Notes: generated from the letters alone by a model not told the origin. Shown: positions 8,329 to 17,103, numbered from the stretch's first letter. The stretch is DNA of 64,000 bases from Micromonospora lupini str. Lupac 08 (GCF_000297395.2 NZ_HF570108.1:3615397-3679396), one strand, 5' to 3'. Numbers and translations are program-made.

Positions 8329-8805
8329 TTACCGCCCGGCGTCGGTCGGGTCGTCCGGGGCGAAGTCGCGCACGGCGGTGCGAATGGCTTCGCCGTACGC
8401 GTCGTCCGGCAGGTGCGCCAGGTGCTCGCGGGCCCCGGCCAGGTGCTTCCGGGCCTGGGCGGCGTTGCCCAGGCGCCGGTGACAGTCGGCCAGATTGAGG
8501 TGCAGCGACGGCAGGAACGCCTGGGCCGCAAGCGACGACAGGTACCGCTGGGCGCGTTCGTCGGTCAGGTCGGACACGGCGGCCAGGGCACGCTCGTCCC
8601 ACCGCAGCTCCGCTTCCGTGGTGTCCTGCAGATCGGCGAGGTAGTGGGCGAGGGTGCAGCGGTGAAAGGCGTCGCCACGGGCGCCGATCTCGTCCCACAG
8701 GGCGGTGAGGGCATTGCGGGCGCGGACCTTCTGCCCCGATCGGCCGAGCTGCACCGCCTCGCCGATGCGGGTCATGGTCGGGTCGGGTGTCGGCTGGTCG
8801 TTCAT
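8329..8805 (-). CDS. Small all-helical TPR-like protein, function unknown
   Basis: 158 residues. The sequence suggests paired helices of TPR type: LGRSGQKVRARNALTALWDEI, ERALAAVSDLTDERAQRYLSS, then SLHLNLADCHRRLGNAAQARKHLAGAREHL, which fits a TPR consensus well. No catalytic motif, signal peptide or membrane segment. Start MNDQPTPDPTMTRIGEAVQL at 8805. Such proteins are common in actinomycete genomes, often as standalone genes; a protein-protein interaction role is inferred only from the fold. Confidence 0.6.
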   Translation of the reverse strand: MNDQPTPDPTMTRIGEAVQLGRSGQKVRARNALTALWDEIGARGDAFHRCTLAHYLADLQDTTEAELRWDERALAAVSDLTDERAQRYLSSLAAQAFLPSLHLNLADCHRRLGNAAQARKHLAGAREHLAHLPDDAYGEAIRTAVRDFAPDDPTDAGR

Positions 8806-8922
8806 GGCGCAGATGCTCGGGCCTCGACCCGGTCGAGGGTCAAACCGCTGTGGCGGATCCTCGCCGGTCGGACGCCGCTCGCGCCACCGGGGTCGCGCTG
8901 CCCGATCTCACCGTCTGGCGCC

Positions 8923-9786
8923 TCACCCTCGGGCGACGATGGCCTCGAGCACCGAGCGGGCGGACGTCGGGGCATGACCGATGAGGCCCTCCAGGGTCGG
9001 GTCGGTGACGTCGAACTCTCCCCGTCGCGCCGCCCGGTAGAGGCCGAGGGTGAAGTCGGCCGCCGCGGCCGGCATTCCTCCTTCGACAGCAGCCGCCCGC
9101 CACTCGTCGTCGCCGACGACGACGCGTCGGATGCTGCGGCCCGTGATGTCGGTCAGCAGGGCGGCCACCGCTTCGAGGTCGAGGGCCTCGGATGCGGTCA
9201 GGGCGGGCGTGATGCCGTCGAGGACCCCATCGTCGGTCAGGGCGATCGCCGCCGCCTCGGCCAGGTCGGTGTGTGCGGTCCACGACACGGGGCCGTCGGT
9301 GGGCGCGACGAGCTGGCCGGTCTCCAGCGCCGCGCCGATGGAGTAGCCGAGCGTGCTCGCGTAGAAGCCGTTGCGCAGGGCGGTGAAGGGGACGCCCAGC
9401 CCGGCCAGGTACTCCTCGGTCTCGGCGTGCGTGAGTTGGGCGGGGAACAGCGAGTGCCGGGAGGCGGCCTGGTGGCTGGTGTAGAGGATGCGCTTGGCCC
9501 CCGCGGCATGGGCGGCGTCGATGGCGGCGCGGTTGGCGACGACCGCACCGGGGCCGCGGATGGCGGCGGAGATGATGAGGATCGTGTCGGCGCCCTCGAA
9601 GGCGTGCGCCAACGTGGCGGCGTCGGTGAAGTCGCCGGCGCGGACGCGGACGCCGCGTTGGGCGAGGTTGCTGGCCTTGTCGACATCGCGCACGCTCACG
9701 GCCAGGGCGCTGGCGGGGACCCGCTCGAGCAGCCGGTCGACGATCAGGGACCCGAGCTGGCCGGTGGCGCCGGTTACGACGATCAT
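8923..9786 (-). CDS. NmrA-like NAD(P)-binding oxidoreductase (quinone reductase 2-like)
   Basis: 287 residues. Starts MIVVTGATGQLGSLIVDRLL, a Rossmann fingerprint of atypical SDR/NmrA type, with DTILIISA and ILYTSHQAASRHSLFPAQLTHAETEEYL downstream, much as in QOR2-type quinone oxidoreductases. There is no Tyr-x-x-x-Lys pair. The ATG at 9786 starts 15 bp from the tetO-like repeats and the gene is divergent from a tetR gene, a common arrangement in which the reductase is derepressed by an electrophile or quinone. Substrate inferred only. Confidence 0.8.
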   Translation of the reverse strand: MIVVTGATGQLGSLIVDRLLERVPASALAVSVRDVDKASNLAQRGVRVRAGDFTDAATLAHAFEGADTILIISAAIRGPGAVVANRAAIDAAHAAGAKRILYTSHQAASRHSLFPAQLTHAETEEYLAGLGVPFTALRNGFYASTLGYSIGAALETGQLVAPTDGPVSWTAHTDLAEAAAIALTDDGVLDGITPALTASEALDLEAVAALLTDITGRSIRRVVVGDDEWRAAAVEGGMPAAAADFTLGLYRAARRGEFDVTDPTLEGLIGHAPTSARSVLEAIVARG

Positions 9787-9800
9787 GAAGAACTCCCTCG

Positions 9801-9836
9801 TTATCAGTGATACTACCAAGACGTTATCAGTGATAA
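9801..9836. promoter_or_regulatory. Two tetO-like operators
   Basis: TTATCAGTGATAC (9801-9813) and TTATCAGTGATAA (9824-9836) are near-identical palindromes 23 bp apart. Their TATCAGTGATA core equals the core of the classical Tn10/Tn1721-type tet operator. They lie between the NmrA-like gene and the divergent tetR gene. A weaker GATAAC...GTTAGC pair follows at 9843-9862. Confidence 0.75.
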
Positions 9837-9870
9837 TTCGAAGATAACAAGATGCTGTTAGCATTGGTTC

Positions 9871-10599
9871 ATGGTGGGGGCGCAGGAAGCGGCATCGCGG
9901 GACGACGTCCGAGCCGGCATCGTCGCGGCAGCCGCGCGGGTGCTACGCGAGAACGGGGCGGACGCGGTGACGACGCGCGCCGTCGCCCAGGCGGCCGGCG
10001 TGCAGGCGCCGACCATCTACCGCCTGTTCGGTGACAAGGACGGCCTCATCGACGCCGTCGCCGAACACGTCATGGCCGCCTACGTCAGCGGCAAGTCGGC
10101 AAGCGCGCACGAGGCGACCGGTGACCCCGTCGCGGACCTGCGCTCCGGATGGCGGACGCACATCGGGTTCGGCCTGGCGAATCCCGAGCTGTATGCGCTC
10201 ATGACCACGCGTGGACGCGGCAGGCCCTCGCCGGCGACGCTCGCGGGGATCGAGGTGCTGCGCGCCCGGGTACGGCGACTCGCCGCGGCCGGCCTCCTGC
10301 GTGTCGACGAGCAGCGGGCGCTCATGATGATCCACGCCGCAGGCAACGGGACCATTCTCGCCCTGCTGGGAACACCCGACGACGAGCGCGATCCCGGTCT
10401 GGCCGACGCCATGTTCGACGCCGTGCTCAGCGGCATCGTCGCGGACGCCCCGGCGGCACCCGACACGGCCACGAACGCGGTGACGGTGACGTTCGCGACG
10501 GTCCTGCCGGACCTCCCGGGGCTCTCCGACGCCGAACGCGCCCTGATGGCCGAGTGGCTGCGCCGGTCGTTGACCCACCCCCCGCACCCCGGCGGATAA
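9871..10599 (+). CDS. TetR family transcriptional regulator
   Basis: 242 residues. Helix-turn-helix at about residues 10-55: RAGIVAAAARVLRENGADAV, TTRAVAQAAGVQAPTIYRLFGDKDGLIDAVAEHV. The C-terminal domain contains EVLRARVRRLAAAGLLRVDEQRALMM, resembling regulators next to NmrA or SDR genes. ATG 9871 lies 34 bp after the second tetO-like palindrome, so autoregulation and control of the divergent NmrA-like reductase are likely. Ligand unknown; tet-operator similarity does not by itself make this a tetracycline sensor. Confidence 0.88.
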   Translation: MVGAQEAASRDDVRAGIVAAAARVLRENGADAVTTRAVAQAAGVQAPTIYRLFGDKDGLIDAVAEHVMAAYVSGKSASAHEATGDPVADLRSGWRTHIGFGLANPELYALMTTRGRGRPSPATLAGIEVLRARVRRLAAAGLLRVDEQRALMMIHAAGNGTILALLGTPDDERDPGLADAMFDAVLSGIVADAPAAPDTATNAVTVTFATVLPDLPGLSDAERALMAEWLRRSLTHPPHPGG

Positions 10600-10671
10600 A
10601 GGACTGGACGGGTTGCTCGGCGGGCTTGTACCGTCCTGCTGACCGTGACCGCGCCCGAGGAGGTGAGCCCC

Positions 10672-10731
10672 ATGACCGTCGTATCGAAGTGGGTGCTCCC
10701 CCTTGCCGTCACGGCCGGGCGATTGACGTAG
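10672..10731 (+). CDS. Possible 19-residue peptide or gene-start remnant
   Basis: ATG 10672 is preceded by a near-ideal ribosome site (GAGGAGGTG) and encodes MTVVSKWVLPLAVTAGRLT before TAG. The hydrophobic run after a Lys resembles the beginning of a signal peptide. It may be a leader for the following monooxygenase gene or a truncated gene start. Confidence 0.25.
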   Translation: MTVVSKWVLPLAVTAGRLT

Positions 10732-10773
10732 GTGTCGCCGGGAGCGCCTCGCCACTCCCGAAGGGCAACACCT

Positions 10774-12288
10774 GTGCACTCTTCACGACCCACCGCCGTC
10801 CAGCCGGCGAACGACGTCTCCGCACCTCCGTCGCCGGCCGCCGGTGTGGCCCGCACGTCTCCCGTGTTCGACGTCGTCATCGCCGGCTGCGGGCCGACCG
10901 GCGCGATGCTGGCCGCCGAGCTGCGGCTGCACGACGTGCGGGTACTCGTACTGGAGAAGGAGACCGAGCCCGTCTCGTTCGTCCGGATCGTCGGTCTGCA
11001 CATCCGCAGTCTCGAGCTGATGGCGATGCGCGGACTGCTGGATCGCATCCTTCCGCTGGGAAGGCGGCGTCCGGCAGCCGGATTCTTCGCCGCCATCGCC
11101 AAACCCGCGCCCACGGGCCTGGACACCGCGTACGCCTATCTGCTGGGCATCCCGCAGCCGGTCATCGTCCGCCTGCTCGAAGAGCATGCGATCGAGCGGG
11201 GCGCGCAGGTCCGGCACGGTTGCGCGGTCGTCGGCGTCGAGCAGGACGAGGAGGGTGTGACGGTCGAGATGGCAGACGGCGAACGGCTGCGGGCGGGATA
11301 CCTCGTCGGCTGTGACGGCGGGCGCAGCACGGTGCGCAAGCTCCTCGGCGTCGACTTCCCGGGCGAGCCCACCCGGACCCAGACGCTGATGGGCGAGATG
11401 GAAGCGGGTGTGCCGCCCGAGGAGATCGCCGCCACGGTCGCCGGGATTGGCGAGACCCCGCACGCCTTCTGGCTGCGTCCGTTCGGTGGTGGCGTCTACA
11501 GCGTCGTGGTCCCCGCGGCGGGAGTCCGGGACCGGGCGGAACCGCCGACGATCGAGGATTTCCGACAGCAGCTGCGGGCCGTCGCCGGGACCGACTTCGG
11601 CGTGCACTCCCCGCGCTGGATGTCCCGCTTCGGCGACGCCACCCGGCTGGCCGAACGGTATCGGGTCGGGCGGGTGCTGCTGGCCGGCGACGCGGCGCAC
11701 ATCCATCCACCCATCGGCGGGCAGGGACTCAACCTGGGTGTTCAGGACGCGTTCAACCTCGGCTGGAAACTGGCCGCGCAGGTCCGCGGCTGGGCGCCCG
11801 AGACACTGCTGGACACCTACCAGGCCGAACGTCATCCGGTCGCCGCGGACGTGCTGGACAACACCCGCGCCCAGGCCGCACTGCTGTCCACCGAGGCGGG
11901 CCCGCGGGCGCTGCGCCGACTGTTCGCCGAACTGATGGACTTCGACGAGGTCAACCGCCATCTGATCGAGAAGATCGCCGGGCTCGGCGTCCGCTACGAC
12001 GTCGGCGCGGGCCCGGACCTGCTCGGTCGCCGCCTGCGCGACATCGACGTGCGCCAGGGCCACCTCTACGACCTGCTGCATCGCGGACGCGGCCTGCTGC
12101 TGGACCGCACCGAGCGCCTGACCGTCGGCGGTTGGTCAGATCGGGTCGACCACCTCGCGGACCCCACGGCGGCACTGGATGTCCCGTGCGTCCTGGTACG
12201 CCCCGACGGCCACGTCGCCTGGATCGGCGACGACCAGCGGGACCTGGACGACCACCTCTCCCGCTGGTTCGGCGACCCCGCCCACTGA
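10774..12288 (+). CDS. FAD-dependent aromatic hydroxylase, rifampicin-monooxygenase-like
   Basis: About 504 residues. The Rossmann motif FDVVIAGCGPTGAMLAAELR is followed by RVLVLEKETEP and GLHIRSLELMAMRGLLDR, a pattern close to group A flavin hydroxylases including rifampicin monooxygenase (Rox). Middle GYLVGCDGGRSTVRKLLGVDF (DG motif) and RVLLAGDAAHIHPPIGGQG (GD motif) are intact. Start uncertain: GTG 10774 has an AAGGG site; GTG 10864 starts exactly at the conserved FDVV. Family members hydroxylate polyketide or phenolic aromatics; inactivation of an antibiotic is plausible but inferred. Confidence 0.85.
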   Translation: MHSSRPTAVQPANDVSAPPSPAAGVARTSPVFDVVIAGCGPTGAMLAAELRLHDVRVLVLEKETEPVSFVRIVGLHIRSLELMAMRGLLDRILPLGRRRPAAGFFAAIAKPAPTGLDTAYAYLLGIPQPVIVRLLEEHAIERGAQVRHGCAVVGVEQDEEGVTVEMADGERLRAGYLVGCDGGRSTVRKLLGVDFPGEPTRTQTLMGEMEAGVPPEEIAATVAGIGETPHAFWLRPFGGGVYSVVVPAAGVRDRAEPPTIEDFRQQLRAVAGTDFGVHSPRWMSRFGDATRLAERYRVGRVLLAGDAAHIHPPIGGQGLNLGVQDAFNLGWKLAAQVRGWAPETLLDTYQAERHPVAADVLDNTRAQAALLSTEAGPRALRRLFAELMDFDEVNRHLIEKIAGLGVRYDVGAGPDLLGRRLRDIDVRQGHLYDLLHRGRGLLLDRTERLTVGGWSDRVDHLADPTAALDVPCVLVRPDGHVAWIGDDQRDLDDHLSRWFGDPAH

Positions 12289-12407
12289 CGCGCGGTCACC
12301 CAGAGCCCGTTTCACCAAGGGCGGTCGAGCCCGAGGCGGCGATCCGGCACGGCAACGCCGCCGGGTCGCCGGCCGGTCCCGCCGCTGGCCGGGCAGTTCT
12401 TCCGGCC

Positions 12408-13523
12408 CTAACCGTGGACCTGCTCGAAGAGGGCGAGGGCTTCGGCGGGGTCCGGGCTCACGAGGCGTTCCAGACCGGCCGTCGTGATCGTCGCCCACCG
12501 TTCGGCCCGCACCCACATCTGTTCCTCGAAGGCGCGCACGGCCTCGTCCAGATCGTCCGGGTCGGCAGCGATGGACTCCGCCAGCTCGGCGCCGTCGAGC
12601 ATCGCGAGGTTCGCGCCCGCCCCCAACGGTGGCATCAGGTGGGCGGCATCGCCCACCAGCGTCACCCCGCGCACGTGGGCCCAGGTGTGGGACACGGGCA
12701 GGACATGGATGGGGCGGTGGACGAAAGCGGTGCCGTGGCCGAGCAGGTCGAGGACGGGAGCGGCCCAGCCGTCGAAGAGGGCCAGCAGGCCCGATCGCGT
12801 GGCCTCGACGTCGGTCAGGTCCAGGTCCGCGTGCCAGTCCAGCGGAGCGCGGAACTTGACGTAGACCTTGACGTGACCGCCGCTGTTGCGCTGGGCGACG
12901 ACAGAGCGGTTCGCGCCGTACACGGCCACCGAACCGTCGCCGACCAGCTCGGCGAGGTCGGGGTGGCGGGTGTCGATGTCGTCGAGGGAGGTCTCGACAG
13001 TGGTGACGCCTGTGTACTGCGGGGTCGCCGACGAGACCGCCGGGCGGACCCGGGACCAGGCGCCGTCCGCGCCCACCACGAGATCGAACGTCTCCTGCCG
13101 CCCGTCCGCGTAACGAACCAGGACGCCCTCCCCGGTCCCCGGCACCACCTGGGCCACCTCGCGCCCCCACTGCACGTCGAGAGAGCCGAGCAGCAGGTCA
13201 CGGAGTTGCTTGCGGTCGATCTCCGGATTGGCCCGCTCGTCCGGACGGGGCCGCCAGTCCCGCAGAACGGTCCCCGCCGTGTCCAGGATGCGCATGGCCT
13301 GTCCCTCGGGACGAGACAGCGCCTCGAACTCGGTCAGCAGCCCCGCCTTGTCCAGTGCCAGCTGGCCCAGCCCTTCCTGCAGATCCAGCGTGCCGCCCGG
13401 AGGACGGGCGTCGGGCGCGGGATCGCGTTCGAGGACGGTGACAGGACAGCCGTGGCGGTGCAGGACACGGGCAAGGGTGAGGCCGCCGGGGCCACCCCCG
13501 ACCACGGCGATACGGTGTCTCAT
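12408..13523 (-). CDS. TetX-like flavin-dependent monooxygenase
   Basis: 371 residues. Starts MRHRIAVVGGGPGGLTLARVL; then PPGGTLDLQEGLGQLALDKAGLL and NPEIDRKQLRDLLLGSL, both close in pattern to tetracycline-inactivating TetX, and VTLVGDAAHLMPPLGAGAN with the last helix EEQMW. The C-terminal helix of the TetX family is present. An alternative upstream start (13556) would add 11 residues; ATG 13523 fits the family. Divergent from a tetR gene with palindromes in the shared promoter. Tetracycline as substrate is inference from family resemblance. Confidence 0.85.
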   Translation of the reverse strand: MRHRIAVVGGGPGGLTLARVLHRHGCPVTVLERDPAPDARPPGGTLDLQEGLGQLALDKAGLLTEFEALSRPEGQAMRILDTAGTVLRDWRPRPDERANPEIDRKQLRDLLLGSLDVQWGREVAQVVPGTGEGVLVRYADGRQETFDLVVGADGAWSRVRPAVSSATPQYTGVTTVETSLDDIDTRHPDLAELVGDGSVAVYGANRSVVAQRNSGGHVKVYVKFRAPLDWHADLDLTDVEATRSGLLALFDGWAAPVLDLLGHGTAFVHRPIHVLPVSHTWAHVRGVTLVGDAAHLMPPLGAGANLAMLDGAELAESIAADPDDLDEAVRAFEEQMWVRAERWATITTAGLERLVSPDPAEALALFEQVHG

Positions 13524-13547
13524 GGCGAGACACTGTATCGCCGCCGT
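13515..13547. promoter_or_regulatory. Palindromes between TetX-like gene and tetR
   Basis: GTGTCTCATGGCGAGACAC (13515-13533) is a 7-5-7 inverted repeat spanning the monooxygenase start codon, and TGTA-N6-TACA follows at 13534-13547. They are candidate operators for the regulator at 13577. Confidence 0.5.
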
Positions 13548-13576
13548 ACAATGCATCGCAACAGCAGGGAGTGACC

Positions 13577-14269
13577 ATGACCGTGTGGGACCGGCCGGAG
13601 CCGCGGAACGCCCCCGTGCCGCTCGACCGGGAGCAGATCATCGCCGCCGCCATCGCGCTCGCCGACGAGGGCGGGCTGGAGGCGGTGTCGTTACGAAAGG
13701 TCGCCGCCCGGCTGAACGCCGGCCCGATGCGGCTGTACGGGTACATCTCCACCAAGGACGAGCTGTTCGACCTCATGGTGGACGAGGTCCACGCCGAGAT
13801 CCTCCCCGCGGAGCAGCCCGGCGACTGGCGGGAGGCGCTGCGCGTCCTCGCCCACCGCACCAGGCAGGCCGCTCTGCGCCACGTCTGGCTGGCCGACCTG
13901 CTCGGCGGCCGCCCGACCCTGGGCCCGAACGGCATGGCCGTGACCGAAGCCAAGCTGGCCGCCCTCGACGGCCTGGCCGACATCGACACCACCCTGCGCG
14001 CAGCGGAAACCGTCAGCTCCTACCTCATCGGCGCGATCAGGCGCGAGATCGCGAACCTGCGGGCCGAGCGCGCCACCGGCCTGTCCAAACGCGAGTGGCA
14101 GCGCGCCTCCGGCCCACACCTGACGAAGATGTTGGCCACGGGCCGCTTCCCGACGCTGACCAAGGTCGTGCACCACAGCAGGGAAACCAACGCCGAGGAA
14201 TCCTTCGCGACCGGCCTGGACTGGGTCCTCGACGCTGTGGCCGCCAAACTCACCCCACCGTCGGCGTAA
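13577..14269 (+). CDS. TetR family regulator (TetR_C-type)
   Basis: 230 residues. HTH REQIIAAAIALADEGGLEAVSLRKVAARLNAGPMRLYGYISTKDELFDLMVDEV, typical of the TetR_C_1 group that includes many regulators of drug-modifying enzymes and exporters. ATG 13577 lies 6 bp after a GCAGGGAG ribosome site; GTG 13571 is a less likely start. Divergent from the TetX-like monooxygenase, so it probably senses that enzyme's substrate. The family link to tetracycline repressors is general rather than specific. Confidence 0.9.
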   Translation: MTVWDRPEPRNAPVPLDREQIIAAAIALADEGGLEAVSLRKVAARLNAGPMRLYGYISTKDELFDLMVDEVHAEILPAEQPGDWREALRVLAHRTRQAALRHVWLADLLGGRPTLGPNGMAVTEAKLAALDGLADIDTTLRAAETVSSYLIGAIRREIANLRAERATGLSKREWQRASGPHLTKMLATGRFPTLTKVVHHSRETNAEESFATGLDWVLDAVAAKLTPPSA

Positions 14270-15041
14270 CTCCGCACAGCCGTCGTAGTCGGGGCCCACG
14301 GGCGGCGAGGGCGCGCCGCGACTCAGGAGACCCGGGACGCGAATCGGCGACGGTCGTCCTGCGTCCGTTGCGGCAGCCCCGAACTCCGACTCGTGCACAC
14401 CGTTGGTGCCACGAGACCTTCTGCCGACCGGGGCGGAGCGATCTCTTCGGATTATCGAGTTACCGATAACAATAATCCGTTAATCAGCCACCACAAAGCG
14501 GGCATATCGTGCGGGCACCATAATGACAGTTCTTGTGCGTAAGGCTTCAGGATGGTGTACTGCGGTTAATGTCAGCAGTGTCTGGTCCGCTGTAGCTTGT
14601 TGAGCGCCAGCCGCACTTCAGCGGTCAGTGACGGGGGGCGTTCAGTAGGGACGACACCGCCCTTCGGTACGCGCGTCCACGGATCTTCAGCGACTCAATC
14701 TTCGGGGTTGAGGAAGATCGGTTCGGCGATTCATCCCCAACGGCCTGACCAGAAGGGCTCTCCGATGCAAGCGGGAACGGGGCCTCAAGGGGCACTGCGA
14801 GGCGGTCCGAGAAAGATCGTTTCCTCGACAAGATCAGGACAGTGTCGGAGTCCGAGGTTCTCTGCACGAACCGATGGCCGTGACCAGGCGTCGTGCACGG
14901 GAGGGTGAACTTTCAGCTGGTCTGGACTCGGGTGCACTACGGTCGATGTGCTCCATACTCCTGTGCACGACATTGAGGGCCTGGGCATGGTCGATGAGCC
15001 GGCGTTACTCGAGCGAGGTGTGCTGACGGCACCCGCGGAGG
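14270..15041. other. Gene-poor, lower-GC stretch
   Basis: No convincing gene. Base composition is visibly less GC-rich than the flanks. It contains an inverted repeat GGATTAT...ATAATCC at 14449-14478 enclosing AT-rich sequence (possible promoter or operator) and the left copy of a 26-bp repeat at 14533-14558. Short open frames here show no coding bias or family resemblance. Confidence 0.5.
14533..14558 (+). repeat. 26-bp imperfect direct repeat, left copy
   Basis: Core AGGCTTCAGG(A/G)TGGTGT; matches 17104-17129 at 23 of 26 positions. The two copies bracket the block of broken genes and may mark an old mobile element. Confidence 0.45.
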
Positions 15042-15194
15042 TCTGGGCACCTGGCGGTGCGCCGGGCCGAGGTGATCGGCCGGCTGGCCGCTGGCGCGAC
15101 GGTCGGGCATGCAGCCGGGGTGGAGCTGGGGGTGTCGCGGCGCCAGACCGGCCTGGCCACGACCCGCGCTGGCAGGCAGAATCGCAAGCCATGA
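15042..15194 (+). pseudogene. Transposase helix-turn-helix remnant
   Basis: One frame encodes RRAEVIGRLAAGATVGHAAG followed by VELGVSRRQTGLATTRAGR, which matches the N-terminal helix-turn-helix of IS481/IS3-type transposases (VIxRLxxGxTVxxAAxxxGVSRR). An in-frame stop lies just upstream and the frame closes at 15194 with nothing catalytic following. Only the first DNA-binding helices of a transposase survive. Confidence 0.5.
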
Positions 15195-15640
15195 CCACCT
15201 ACGACGAATACCGGGGCCGGCAGCGGCTAGTCGGCCGATACCGACAAAAAATCCGCGGGTACGGCACCCTTGGCGACCCGAAAGAAGCCATGATCGAAGC
15301 CAGCCAGGAAGTCTTCGGCGACTTCGGCGACCCCGGCTTGGAGCACTGCTATGCCGGCGTGTACTTCGTCGCCAGCGGCCCCTACATCAAGATTGGTGAG
15401 GCCGGCGGCAGCCCGTACGAGCGGATGCGCTCCTTCCACACCGGCAACCCCCACGGCCTAAAGGTGCTGCACGTCATCGCCGAAGACCGCAAGAAGGACC
15501 GCAAGTAACTGGAAGGTCGGCTCCATGAGCGCTTCGCCTACCTCCGCCTACCTGGCAGCGAATGGTTCCATCCCGGCCCCGAGTTGACGGAGTTCATCGT
15601 CTCCAGCTGCTCCAGGGAGTGCTACCCGTCGCCGACCTAA
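15191..15640 (+). pseudogene. GIY-YIG nuclease-domain protein, interrupted by in-frame TAA
   Basis: Starting at ATG 15191, the frame gives MTTYDEYRGRQRL, then YAGVYFVASGPYIKIGEAGGSPYERMRSFHTGNP, the T5orf172/GIY-YIG-like core, and ends with a TAA at 15506-15508. Without any frame change the same frame continues LEGRLHERFAYLRLPGSEWFHPGPELTEFIV to TAA at 15640, which supplies the conserved C-terminal part of the domain (Glu and WF). A single nonsense codon therefore splits an otherwise collinear 149-residue protein. It lies among broken mobile genes, consistent with decay. Confidence 0.75.
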
Positions 15641-15747
15641 ATCTAAATCTCGTCCCTGGCCCCCGGGATCGCCTTCCTCCAGAACATCAGCGTCCCCGCC
15701 GACTTCCTGCCCGACGCCGCCGCACTGGACCGGCTCCGCCCCGCCGG

Positions 15748-15816
15748 TCAGCCCGTGACGGCAGTCGGGCGCAGGTAGCTGTAGACCGTCTCCCGGCTGA
15801 TGACGAACTCCCGGGC
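15748..15816 (-). pseudogene. Serine resolvase/invertase C-terminal tail
   Basis: 22 codons reading AREFVISRETVYSYLRPTAVTG then TGA, the usual C-terminal recognition helix of serine recombinases (ALAREFGISRETVYxYLR). The upstream part is missing exactly where the IS5-type end begins (15820, after CTAA), so the IS insertion seems to have cut the gene. Confidence 0.6.
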
Positions 15817-15819
15817 TAA

Positions 15820-16505
15820 GGGCTGTCTCGTAACGTGGTGAAGGCGTTGCCCGGTACCGGGTTGGTGGTCACCGGGTCAGGGCGATGTTGTGCAGGTTGG
15901 CGATGCCGGAGGCGGCATCGGTCAATGTGTGGGCGGCGCGGCGGTAGTCCCGCAGGATCCTCCAGTTCTTCATCCTGGCCAGGCTGTGTTCGACCCAGGC
16001 GCCGATGGCGCGGTGCTCGCGGTCGAGTCTTCCTTCCAGGCTGGCAGGTCTCTGCCGTCGGCGGGCTTGCGGTACGGGATGATCACCTCAGGGTTTCCGC
16101 GGTAGGCGCCGTCCGCCATAACGGGCCGCCCGGCCAGCTTCTGGTCGATTCCGCTGGTGCGGTAGACGACTGTGTCGTTGCGGTTGCCCGGCTGAGGGTC
16201 ACCGACGGCGACGGCCACGCGGGTGGTGCGCCGATGGCGATCTGCGGGTTGGTCCAGTACCGGTAGTTCTTGCTCTTCGCGGCCAGGCGGTGGTCCCGGG
16301 TCGGGATCAGCGTGCCGTCAACGATCGCAATCTGGTCGACCGGCCGCCGCCGCACCGGAGCGAGAGCCAGCAGCACCCGGTCCGGCAGATCCAGTGCCCA
16401 CTGCCGGCCCGGTCGGCCGTCGGCGATCGAGCCCTCGCCGCAGTCCCAGGTAGGACCGGACAAGCAGAGCTGAGACGTCCCGCTGCGGGGTTTGCGGTGC
16501 GGATC
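15820..16505 (-). mobile_element. Decayed IS5-family element
   Basis: The left end GGGCTGTCTCGTAACG follows a CTAA target (YTAR-type, as known for IS5 relatives). A matching right terminal repeat was not found, so the right boundary is approximate and the element is probably truncated. It carries the broken transposase at 15869-16460. Confidence 0.5.
15869..16460 (-). pseudogene. IS5-family transposase, frameshifted and internally deleted
   Basis: Fragments in three frames align to one DDE transposase: DQIAIVDGTLIPTRDHRLAAKSKNYRYWTNP (first Asp), AVAVGDPQPGNRNDTVVYR plus GRPVMADGAYRGNPEVIIPYRK (second Asp), and REHRAIGAWVEHSLARMKNWR to the stop at 15869 (Glu). At least two frame changes, near 16200 and 16030, break the gene. 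The helix-turn-helix region usually found between DLPDRVLL and LALAP appears to be deleted. Confidence 0.75.
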
Positions 16506-16531
16506 GCGCCTGACGTGAGTGGTGCGAGGGC

Positions 16532-17023
16532 TCAGACAACCGCCCGGGGTGGCACGGTCAGTGGCTCCGACTCCAGATAGTCCATAGCGCGCCGCAACGC
16601 CTCCACACTGTCCCGGAAGTGCCCGAGCGCCGAGTTGCACCCGTTGCAGAGGAGGCCTCGAATGGCGCTGGTGCCGTGGCAGTGATCCACCACCAAGCGG
16701 AACGCCTGCGCCGACGGCTTGCCGTCCTTGCGGGGGCGGCCGGCGAGAGTGGCCGGGATCTCATCCTCATGGATGCCGCAGATAGCGCAGCAATACCCCT
16801 GTCGTGACCTGAGTTCGTCGTAGAAAGCCTCCGTGATCCGGTACTTGGTCCAGAGATTCATCGCCCGGTTGGAGCCCGGGCGTGCATCTCTGCTGGCCTG
16901 GTTGATGCGGCGGGCGTATTCGCGGCATTGCTGGCAAGAGAGGAAGGAGCGGCCGGTCGCACCAAGAAAGGACTCTGTCGGCCGAAGTTGACCGCACCGT
17001 CCGCACTCCCTGGACTCGTCCAT
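16532..17023 (-). CDS. Endonuclease VII-like HNH nuclease
   Basis: 163 residues. An N-terminal CGRCGQLRPTESF...FLSCQQCREYARRIN zinc-binding pair precedes the nuclease core YCCAICGIHEDEIP, LVVDHCHGTSAIRGLLCNGCNSALGHFRDSVEAL, which is the recombination endonuclease VII signature with all four zinc cysteines and the DH. ATG 17023 was chosen; TTG 17035 is possible. It is the one apparently intact gene between the two IS-derived blocks and is typical of phage or mobile-element cargo. Confidence 0.85.
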   Translation of the reverse strand: MDESRECGRCGQLRPTESFLGATGRSFLSCQQCREYARRINQASRDARPGSNRAMNLWTKYRITEAFYDELRSRQGYCCAICGIHEDEIPATLAGRPRKDGKPSAQAFRLVVDHCHGTSAIRGLLCNGCNSALGHFRDSVEALRRAMDYLESEPLTVPPRAVV

Positions 17024-17103
17024 GACTCCCAACAATACCGATTCTTGGGGCGGCCCCGGGGAACGAACCGCGCGTAGTTGAGACTAGGAGCGGCCGACAA
17101 TTA

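Noticed and set aside
14597..14908. 103-codon open frame in the gene-poor stretch
   Set aside because: Codon use lacks the third-position GC bias and no family resemblance was seen.
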